From: Nectonema munidae
Taxonomy: Eukaryota; Nematomorpha; Nectonematoida; Nectonematidae
Length of the DNA stretch: 64,000 bases
Assembly (NCBI GenBank): GCA_030549495.1
Contig: JAUIRK010000475.1
Location: 1 to 64,000, forward strand
Direction of reading: 5' to 3'
The position numbers and the translations under genes were made by a program. The notes beneath the pieces were generated by a model. The model was not told where the DNA came from. It ran no database searches and worked only from the letters and a program-made list of their open reading frames with translations. Below are positions 61,701 through 64,000 of this stretch, in pieces. Numbering within the stretch: position 1 is the first letter of the stretch; every line of letters starts with the position of its first letter.

Positions 61701-63193
61701 AGTCTACAAAAGATGTGATAAATGCGTCTCAAAAGATTTCCGAAGCTGGCAAAAAGTTGCACCAACTCGCAGAAAGAATAGCGGAAAAGTGCCCGGAATC
61801 CTCTTCCAAAAAAGATCTGCTCGTATACATTGGGCGCATCGATTTGTACTGCCAGCAAATCAACATAACATCTCGTGTCAAAGCAGACGTCACTTACATC
61901 AGTGGCGAAGTTGTTGTGTCAGGGGTAAGTACTTCATTTTCACTGAAATTTGAATGCAGAAATGAGAAAGAGAATAAAATTCACAGAAATGTTAATAAAA
62001 ATTAAAATACTTGATAAAAAGTATGGAGGCGGTCATATCAAGTTTATACATAAGGAAGGCCTATTGAGTTAAGGAATGAATATCACGGATCTGAGAGAAT
62101 TTAGTTTAACATTTGTTTCGACAAAACTTTCAAGAAAGATATAGCAAATATAAACTTACATTTTTTTATAAAAACTTTTTTCGCTCTAATTTTAAACATT
62201 ATAATTTATCAGGTTTCACATATGTGCTATAAACACGTGGTTGAACGTTTTTTATCAATACATTTTATTCAAGCGAGCAGAGAATTGAATTACTCCTTTT
62301 AATAAACCCTCGACAATAAGAGAAAAAATTCTTTGGCATATTCAAAAGTAGAACACCTAAATATAGTGAAATCAGTCACGCATAAAATTACAAGATTTTA
62401 TAAGTTCTCTTTTACTCTATATCATTTTCTCTAACACGATATTCTTTAGTATAAATAAAACTCTACCGCTCACCATATGTGAAAGTGAAAGAAGCCTTTT
62501 ACTTTTAAGATCCTCAATACAAACAAGACCAACAAGTTTGCATAAATATTTATAAATATGAATTACATTCTTCGATTTCATTATGGGAAAATGGAAAATA
62601 TGAAATTATATCCTAAGCAATTAATTCTTCTATTTTGTTCACGTATTGTTGTTTTCAATTTCTCCATAAGTATAGCATAATTCTTGAAAACCTAATTCGC
62701 TGTATTCTGGAATAGTTTGTCATTTTGTTTTTAAGAACAACTTTGATAACATATGGGGCTATCTTTATTATCTTATATGTTTTTTCTAACACGCTTTTCC
62801 TTTTTTGATGTGTAGCTCGACAGCGTGACATCTCTGATTCAAGCAGCCAAAAATTTGATGAGTACTGTGGTTTTAGTCGTGAAATCCTCATATGTCGCTT
62901 CCACGAAGTACAGGAGTCGAATCAACAATCCCAACATCTCATTTTCCCAACCGGCCGAACAGTGCCCATCCTCTTCTGCCGCCAATACATATGTGAGTAC
63001 TTCTGTTGGAAAGAGTAGCATTTGTGAATCCATTGCCAACATCGTATGGAAGCTAAAACCGCCAGAGAAGAAGCCGTTATTCGAGGACATCACCGTTGCC
63101 GAGTTGAATCAGGCCGTTGTTAGGCGCGTTCCGTCCGTGAAAAAACGAGAAGTCTCCTCTAAAATGCTGGATGACTTTCAACAACGCCTCTAG
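31649..63193 (+). CDS. alpha-catenin, complete gene, 14 coding exons (spliced 968 codons)
   Basis: Alpha-catenin couples the cadherin-beta-catenin (Armadillo) complex to actin at adherens junctions. Fourteen exons join in frame with GT-AG introns of 618-5759 bases. Ranges are 31649-31747, 33078-33251, 33870-34049, 34688-34807, 36769-36858, 39153-39350, 45110-45313, 51030-51272, 54182-54431, 55934-56140, 57533-57873, 60199-60380, 61684-61924 and 62816-63193. Domain order is the family's: N-terminal beta-catenin-binding/dimer bundle (about residues 34-260), M region with vinculin-binding helices (about 288-640), acidic phospho-linker (about 640-702) and C-terminal actin-binding bundle (703-890). 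The length, 968 residues, exceeds insect and vertebrate proteins (about 905-920) through the linker and C-terminal tail. Conserved blocks include WDPKNIEI, DDIT-INDFL, ESHILEDINKC, MENYEPG, WDENGNDI, TRGRGPLK and SYVASTKY. Vinculin and alpha-catulin fit less well. Confidence 0.95.
32890..33077. other. intron 1 distal part; no repeat recognised
   Basis: Intron 1 (31,748-33,077, 1330 bases) holds no recognisable transposon or RNA gene. The open frames in it lack motifs. Confidence 0.4.
33078..33251 (+). CDS. alpha-catenin exon 2
   Basis: Residues 34-91 (VTTLVN start, then a Lys/Arg-rich loop) begin the beta-catenin-binding bundle. Acceptor GCGCGTTTAG, donor GAG|GTAACT, phase 0. The exon is much more GC-rich than the flanking introns. 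Confidence 0.93.
33520..33666 (-). repeat. SINE family B, copy 2 (alpha-catenin intron 2)
   Basis: On the minus strand the B-box core GGTTCGATCC (33,609-33,618 reversed) follows an A-box-like GTCTAGATACTGG. The body TTTTCATTGAGAAGGCAC, GTATCGAACTAATAAG and the tail AAAGGTAAAGGTACC are shared with 645-818 and 24,484-24,560. Confidence 0.65.
33870..34049 (+). CDS. alpha-catenin exon 3
   Basis: Residues 92-151 include GDPCSASKRSAMIK and LLACVTRLLCIADMVD, the strongly conserved N-terminal block (DPCSS-KRGNMV, LLSAVTRLLILADM). Donor CTT|GTAAGC, phase 0. Confidence 0.94.
34290..34450 (-). repeat. tRNA-like SINE, possible third family (intron 3)
   Basis: The reverse complement contains TGGCTTAACGGTTGGGG (A-box-like) and GTTCGATTCACAG (B-box-like). 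The spacing is longer than in family A, as in tRNAs with a long variable arm. Only one copy was seen, so a decayed tRNA pseudogene is also possible. Confidence 0.4.
34688..34807 (+). CDS. alpha-catenin exon 4
   Basis: Residues 152-191 (VENDIEKMK...KKAGERQK) align with the VEDGILKLR...AAKRQQ segment. The acceptor CTTCTTTTAG is good. The donor AAA|GTTTGA is weak, and retention would stop at once (GTT TGA). The exon is AT-rich compared with its neighbours. Confidence 0.82.
35480..35709. mobile_element. G-tract hAT MITE, left end decayed (intron 4)
   Basis: The right end reads CTAGATCCGTCACTG, so the reverse complement starts CAGTGACGGATCTAG, the same terminus type as the MITE at 5950-6236. A run of 14 G near the left edge (about 35,484-35,497) and CCCCCTC near the right match the G-tract design. 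The left terminal bases and the target duplication are not recognisable. Confidence 0.5.
35711..36230. repeat. degenerate tandem repeat with palindromic core (intron 4)
   Basis: ACTACATGTGTAGT (35,712), ACTACACATGTAGT (35,888), ACTACATATGTAGT (36,043) and CTACATATGTAG (36,196) recur with spacings of 176, 155 and about 152 bases. The first three are followed by TTTTTT. Beyond the core, units 1 and 2 also share AACAAA(A)CATG and AGTAA-TAT(C/A)-AAA-ATATAAT. There are about three diverged units, and they abut the right end of the hAT MITE. Confidence 0.6.
36449..36605 (+). repeat. SINE family A, copy 2 (intron 4)
   Basis: The A box TAGCCTAATGGTC (36,458) and B box GGTTCGATTCC (36,501-36,511) are 43 bases apart, exactly as in 10,744-10,975. 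The body shares GATCATGACTATC, GTCCGGCTAT and GATGCGATACCGACAAC. It is shorter at the 3' end than copy 1. Confidence 0.8.
36769..36858 (+). CDS. alpha-catenin exon 5
   Basis: Residues 192-221 (ELNDYNNRDMIAAARGKLKK) match the family's ELKD...RD-MAAARG block. Acceptor TTTTGTTGCAG, donor GAG|GTAAAC, phase 0. Confidence 0.92.
36859..39152. other. alpha-catenin intron 5, no feature recognised
   Basis: 2294 bases of AT-rich intron with a weak (AT) run near 37,094. No transposon or RNA gene was recognised. Confidence 0.45.
39153..39350 (+). CDS. alpha-catenin exon 6
   Basis: Residues 222-287 (HPEIFGAKENRDFVLNQICE...GELADAFNDFE) align with the HP-x(4)-AKxNRDFI...GELAxALxxFD segment of insects. A short Ser/Lys-rich insert lies in between. 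The donor GAG|GTTTTT is weak. Confidence 0.9.
39679..39998 (+). mobile_element. LINE 3' end with (TTA)n tail, copy A (intron 6)
   Basis: A 70-codon open frame (39,709-39,918) reads RFRWFGHVNRRPSGN, then GRPRMTWIEKVKKDM and RDEWRRKI before its stop. This is the ORF2 C-terminus common in RTE/L2-like non-LTR elements. The 3' UTR contains CCGGCTAAACC and CTTGGAACACTAGGCGTG and ends in (TTA)n at 39,981-39,996. It is 5'-truncated and in the same orientation as the host gene. Confidence 0.75.
40310..44545 (+). mobile_element. probable hAT element remnant carrying the antisense LINE (intron 6)
   Basis: The plus strand at 43,883-44,251 encodes a hAT dimerisation segment: DSDPLSYWKLHASKFPHSSK, DFLAIATLSAP-E-LFSISGKVF. 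One in-frame stop precedes it. AAATAC-rich sequence occurs near 40,330-40,400 (GTCAAATACAAGTGTATTTG) and near 44,450-44,530 (reverse complement CAAATACAAATATTT, CAGCGCAGACAAGAGAG). This is the style of hAT termini, suggesting the outer limits. The LINE at 40,751-43,930 would then be an insertion in it. The exact ends and an 8-bp duplication could not be confirmed, so the extent is inference. Confidence 0.4.
40751..43930 (-). mobile_element. I-superclade LINE with RNase H domain, degenerate (intron 6)
   Basis: On the minus strand, in order: ORF1 zinc knuckles (C-N-N-C-L-K-Y-N-H ... C ... C-N-H-C-D-N, 43,800-43,640); and an APE-type endonuclease C-terminal part (DITLAS-like, about 43,030). A reverse transcriptase follows (GKLLEKIIRKRFIHYI, AYLPRKNTESAL, LFLDIDNVFNSALHP, 42,220-41,640). 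RNase H comes next (FYTDS-like block about 41,590, then WCPAHSSNVYENIHVNFLAK at 41,470-41,410). Last is a terminal Cys/His motif (C-x-C ... SCCFCGVAC...HH, 41,190-41,100). The 3' end is (TACC)4 on the minus strand (40,751-40,766). Frame changes separate the blocks, so it is inactive, though nearly full length. Target duplications were not found. Confidence 0.8.
44552..45109. other. distal intron 6, no repeat recognised
   Basis: AT-rich intron with a short GATCC tandem (CGATCCGATCCGATTCC near 44,560). No gene-like frame before exon 7. Confidence 0.4.
45110..45313 (+). CDS. alpha-catenin exon 7 (vinculin-binding helix region)
   Basis: Residues 288-355 include ILEERLDSIIKGAMLMADAS, then HTRDETRDRI and LQTLLSAYM. 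This is the M-region start, which in vertebrate alphaE contains the force-exposed vinculin-binding helix. Donor AAT|GTAAGC, phase 0. Confidence 0.95.
45314..47769. other. alpha-catenin intron 7, proximal part, no feature recognised
   Basis: About 2.45 kb of AT-rich intron without tRNA-like boxes, inverted ends or protein similarity that I can recognise. Confidence 0.4.
47770..48205 (+). mobile_element. LINE 3' end with (ATT)n tail, copy B (intron 7)
   Basis: Broken frames read YGSQSWPLKEIEKRRR, MRMLRDLCVDR and VIERNEMLRAHD, the region before the C-terminal W-F-G-H block in RTE/L2-like ORF2. The 3' UTR GCTAGATCCTAGCTTGCTGG, AATAGCCGTAAAACGG and (ATT)n (48,186-48,205) matches copy C closely. 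It is in sense orientation and 5'-truncated. Confidence 0.7.
48206..50199. other. intron 7 middle part, no feature recognised
   Basis: AT-rich, with several ACTAACT/TAACTA repeats around 49,420-49,540. No gene supported. Confidence 0.35.
50200..50560. other. GC-richer intronic segment of unknown origin (intron 7)
   Basis: This segment is less AT-rich than the intron around it and carries a 76-codon open frame without recognised motifs. It contains TTGGTTGGTTCGTGC and CCCCCACCGGG. It could be a decayed transposon piece. Confidence 0.25.
50872..50933. repeat. hairpin 97 bases before exon 8
   Basis: The outer arms are GGGAATCC (50,872-50,879) and GGATTCCC (50,926-50,933). The inner arms are CGTCAT (50,904-50,909) and ATGACG (50,916-50,921) with a 6-base loop. 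The segment is GC-rich in an AT-rich intron. It may be a foldback transposon remnant or a structured pre-mRNA element. Confidence 0.5.
51030..51272 (+). CDS. alpha-catenin exon 8
   Basis: Residues 356-436 include KKTKTLQRQLRRAVVDHISD and FAQHADKLIE, conserved M-region blocks (TRDLRRQLRKAVxDHVSDSF). Donor GAA|GTAAGA, phase 0. Confidence 0.95.
51941..52171 (+). other. orphan open frame preceded by a splice-acceptor-like site (intron 8)
   Basis: TATTCCCTACTAG ends at 51,940, and an open frame follows to the stop at 52,169-52,171 (76 residues). It is rich in Arg, Lys and Phe, with PFSYRPLRWVQSVKIFERAL. It resembles no part of alpha-catenin that I know. It may be an unused exon, a piece of a transposon protein (a pogo-type end lies 100 bases downstream) or chance. 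Confidence 0.25.
52262..52330 (+). repeat. pogo/Tigger-type terminal sequence (intron 8)
   Basis: CTCGTTAATCCGAACAG followed by CTATCCGAATAATTAAATTT is the pattern of Tigger-type ends (CTCG-TAATCCGAAC...CCGAATAATC). No opposite end was located. Confidence 0.4.
52331..54181. other. intron 8 remainder, no gene recognised
   Basis: AT-rich. The open frame at 53,023-53,490 (155 codons) has a hydrophobic, Phe-rich translation as expected from T-rich DNA and lacks motifs. Confidence 0.35.
54182..54431 (+). CDS. alpha-catenin exon 9
   Basis: Residues 437-519 plus the first base of codon 520 cover VASLACSVSDNEEGIKLV, YPQVVNAAKV and VECVDDITTINDFL. Donor G|GTAAGT, phase 1. The split codon becomes GAA (Glu) with exon 10 and restores ESHIL. 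Confidence 0.95.
54645..54720 (+). repeat. hAT-type terminal sequence (intron 9)
   Basis: CAGAGATTCCCAACATTTTT followed by GCGACGACACC is the CAGNGGTTCCCAACC type of hAT end. The partner end was not found in the intron. Confidence 0.4.
55390..55499 (-). repeat. pogo-type terminal sequence (intron 9)
   Basis: The reverse complement begins TACAGTAGAAGCTCATTATG and continues with GGCGAAAACC, like the TA-CAGTNGAACCTCGTTATAACG ends of pogo-group elements. TA flanks the end (55,498-55,499). A similar inward-facing CTCAATATAATGAACACG occurs at about 55,848. Confidence 0.35.
55934..56140 (+). CDS. alpha-catenin exon 10
   Basis: Completes codon 520 and encodes 521-588 (SHILEDINKC, VVALEMENYEPGPYT). 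Donor A|GTGAGT, phase 1. The codon joins as ATT (Ile) with exon 11. Confidence 0.94.
56141..57532. other. alpha-catenin intron 10, no feature recognised
   Basis: 1392 bases of intron. Open frames at 57,244-57,590 show no motif. Confidence 0.4.
57533..57873 (+). CDS. alpha-catenin exon 11 (end of M region and acidic linker)
   Basis: Encodes 590-702. It includes the conserved LIYDGVREIRRSIL block, then a long Glu/Asp/Ser/Thr-rich stretch (about 640-702). That stretch is in the position of the phospho-linker that carries CK1/CK2 sites in vertebrates. Its sequence is not conserved. Very GC-rich for this window. Donor CGA|GTGAGT, phase 0. Confidence 0.93.
57975..58266 (+). mobile_element. LINE 3' end with (ATT)n tail, copy C (intron 11)
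   Basis: A broken coding part is followed by ACCGGCTAGATCACAAATTG, CTGGTAGAATAGCCATAAAA, CCG and (ATT)n at about 58,249-58,265. This matches copy B at 47,770-48,205 in the 3' UTR and tail. It is in sense orientation and 5'-truncated. Confidence 0.65.
58496..59223 (-). other. Cys/His-containing antisense open frames, unknown (intron 11)
   Basis: The minus strand carries RMCKLSSKCRLCNETLNKK (about 59,200-59,140), an acidic SRDDEVEWTE segment (about 58,930) and CFNCKETLK...HACACTRVFH (about 58,650-58,560). These are in different frames with stops between. They hint at a decayed transposon protein with a zinc-finger part, but I could not name a family. Confidence 0.25.
59224..59359. mobile_element. 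piggyBac-like MITE, GCAGACGA family, copy 2 (intron 11)
   Basis: The left arm AACCCATTTAAGGCCAA and the reverse-complemented right arm AACCCATTTACGGCCAA differ at one base of 17. Right flank TTAA (59,356-59,359). The interior is nearly identical to 29,443-29,581, with three GCAGAC(G/A) sub-repeats. Confidence 0.75.
59677..60021. mobile_element. hAT MITE with 8-bp target duplication and G/C hairpin (intron 11)
   Basis: The left end CAAGCCCGTCGCTAG and the reverse-complemented right end CAGGCCCGTTGATAAG are inverted repeats. AGTGTACG flanks both sides (59,669-59,676 and 60,022-60,029). Near the right end, nine G, CAAT and then G with eleven C can form a tight hairpin. 345 bp, no coding capacity, 177 bases before exon 12. 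Confidence 0.85.
60199..60380 (+). CDS. alpha-catenin exon 12
   Basis: Residues 703-762 and two bases of codon 763 begin the actin-binding bundle: AKMRQLPQEAKE, EVSKWDENGNDIVVLSKHMC and MADFTR. Donor AG|GTGCCT, phase 2. Confidence 0.95.
60541..60560. repeat. (AT)10 microsatellite (intron 12)
   Basis: An uninterrupted AT run, followed 17 bases later by a palindrome. Confidence 0.9.
60568..60640 (+). repeat. hAT-type end with palindrome (intron 12)
   Basis: CAAAGTGGTCGATATCGACC continues into CCCTGTGGTCGATTAT. This resembles hAT termini of the GTGGTCGAT-TCGACCAC type. GGTCGATATCGACC (60,578-60,591) is a perfect palindrome. Confidence 0.4.
61684..61924 (+). CDS. alpha-catenin exon 13
   Basis: Completes Arg763 and encodes 764-843: GRGPLKSTKDVINAS, CPESSSKKDLLVYIGRIDLY and VKADVTYISGEVVVSG. 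This is the core of the actin-binding domain. Donor GGG|GTAAGT, phase 0. Confidence 0.96.
61925..62815. other. alpha-catenin intron 13, no feature recognised
   Basis: 891 bases of AT-rich intron. Confidence 0.45.
62816..63193 (+). CDS. alpha-catenin exon 14 (terminal exon)
   Basis: Encodes 844-968 and stop TAG: LDSVTSLIQAAKNLM and SYVASTKY, then a Ser/Pro-rich insertion of roughly 35 residues, then VWKLKPPEKKPL. The last 40 residues do not resemble the usual C-terminal tail. A GTGAGT at 62,993 inside the exon is probably not used, because conserved coding continues beyond it. Confidence 0.94.
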   Translation, partial: LDSVTSLIQAAKNLMSTVVLVVKSSYVASTKYRSRINNPNISFSQPAEQCPSSSAANTYVSTSVGKSSICESIANIVWKLKPPEKKPLFEDITVAELNQAVVRRVPSVKKREVSSKMLDDFQQRL

Positions 63194-63627
63194 AACAAAA
63201 TGTCTTTCACTCCTTCTTCATGGCTCTTTCACGCAGTTCATTTGATTCCATCTTCTTTCCCTCATCTTTTCTTATGCCATACAAGATGCGGCATCTTTAT
63301 GTACATATATTTATATTCATATTTATTCGTGTGACATCTTTACTATTCCAACAAAAACCCTGATTCATCCAACCAATTATTATTTGCCTGCCAAATCATT
63401 TCCAAATTTTGAAGCATATTATTTTTCTGTGACACATGCTATTTCATTCCTTTTTTAAAGTGTTGTGAACATAAAAGTACAATTCCATTTTATTTTCCTT
63501 TTCTTCTAAAAGATTTGTTTTTTAATCTTACAAATATAAATCCTTATATTTTTAAGCGCCAAAATTTATTTATTTTATTTTTTGTACTGTGTTTTATAAT
63601 TATTTTGTATTAAAAATGAAATTTTGT

Positions 63628-63633
63628 AATAAA
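63628..63633 (+). terminator. alpha-catenin poly(A) signal
   Basis: AATAAA lies 435 bases after the stop and is followed by GTGATCTAAATAGTGTTATT and a T run, a good downstream element. Confidence 0.6.
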
Positions 63634-63659
63634 TATTTTTGTGATCTAAATAGTGTTAT

Positions 63660-64000
63660 TTGTCTTTTTTTTAAACAACAGGCTTCCCAGTAGAGTTCGG
63701 AAAGTGCCGACATTTTCGTTTAAAGAAATAAGAAATTACCGAAAACGATAACGACAGCTGTAATCCTTATAAACTTTTTCTTGTTTTTAATATTTGATGT
63801 AAATTCATCAACTGTATTCATCTTTTCAATGTTCACCAAATAAAAATCATATTTACGAGGTATTTTAATTTTTGTTTGAAAATGTGTTAAACGCTTGTTT
63901 AATTTTGATATATTTGAAAACATTTGAGCAAATTTTGTGTGAATTTCTTCCAAAACTTTCACCTCATTTATGTATCCAAAGTTTATTTTTTAAAAATAGT
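63660..64000. other. downstream of alpha-catenin, no gene recognised
   Basis: AT-rich. One 80-codon antisense frame (63,962-63,720) is Lys/Phe-rich without motifs. Confidence 0.4.

Noticed and set aside
62993-63020. Extra intron in the last alpha-catenin exon starting at GTGAGT
   Set aside because: The nearest AG gives an intron of only 28 bases, and the open frame continues into the conserved W-K-x-K-P-P-E-K-K-P-L block.

Overview
This is an AT-rich animal nuclear window with long introns and many transposon remnants. The best taxonomic clue is the alpha-catenin gene, whose conserved blocks read closer to insect alpha-catenin than to vertebrate (for example TRGRGPLK, KVKADV and SGLDS). I infer an arthropod. 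Several intronless SLC18B1-like genes in an AT-rich, repeat-laden genome would fit a copepod-like crustacean, but the species cannot be read from the sequence.

Layout. Bases 1-21,600 hold no host gene that I can support. They hold SINE copies, a LINE 3' end, a Tigger/pogo element with a hAT MITE nested in it, a spliced hAT transposase 3' end, two piggyBac copies in head-to-head orientation, several MITEs and a diverged tandem duplication of non-coding DNA. Bases 21,647-27,342 hold two same-strand intronless paralogues of the MFS transporter SLC18B1. Bases 27,414-31,600 are intergenic and include a candidate promoter region. Bases 31,649-63,193 hold one complete alpha-catenin gene of 14 coding exons (968 codons joined), followed by a poly(A) signal at 63,628.

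The alpha-catenin exons are clearly more GC-rich than their introns. The introns (0.6-5.8 kb) carry most of the repeats: three sense-oriented LINE 3' ends with (ATT)n tails, an antisense RNase H-bearing LINE that may sit inside a hAT element, tRNA-derived SINEs of at least two families, hAT and piggyBac MITEs with readable target duplications, and a degenerate tandem repeat built on a short palindrome.

Function. The two transporters probably move polyamines or amines into vesicles. The upstream copy has lost a typical MFS motif and the C-terminal dileucine-type signal, so the pair may differ in localisation. Alpha-catenin links the cadherin-beta-catenin complex to actin. I found no LTR element, virus-like element, CRISPR array, rRNA or free-standing tRNA gene.
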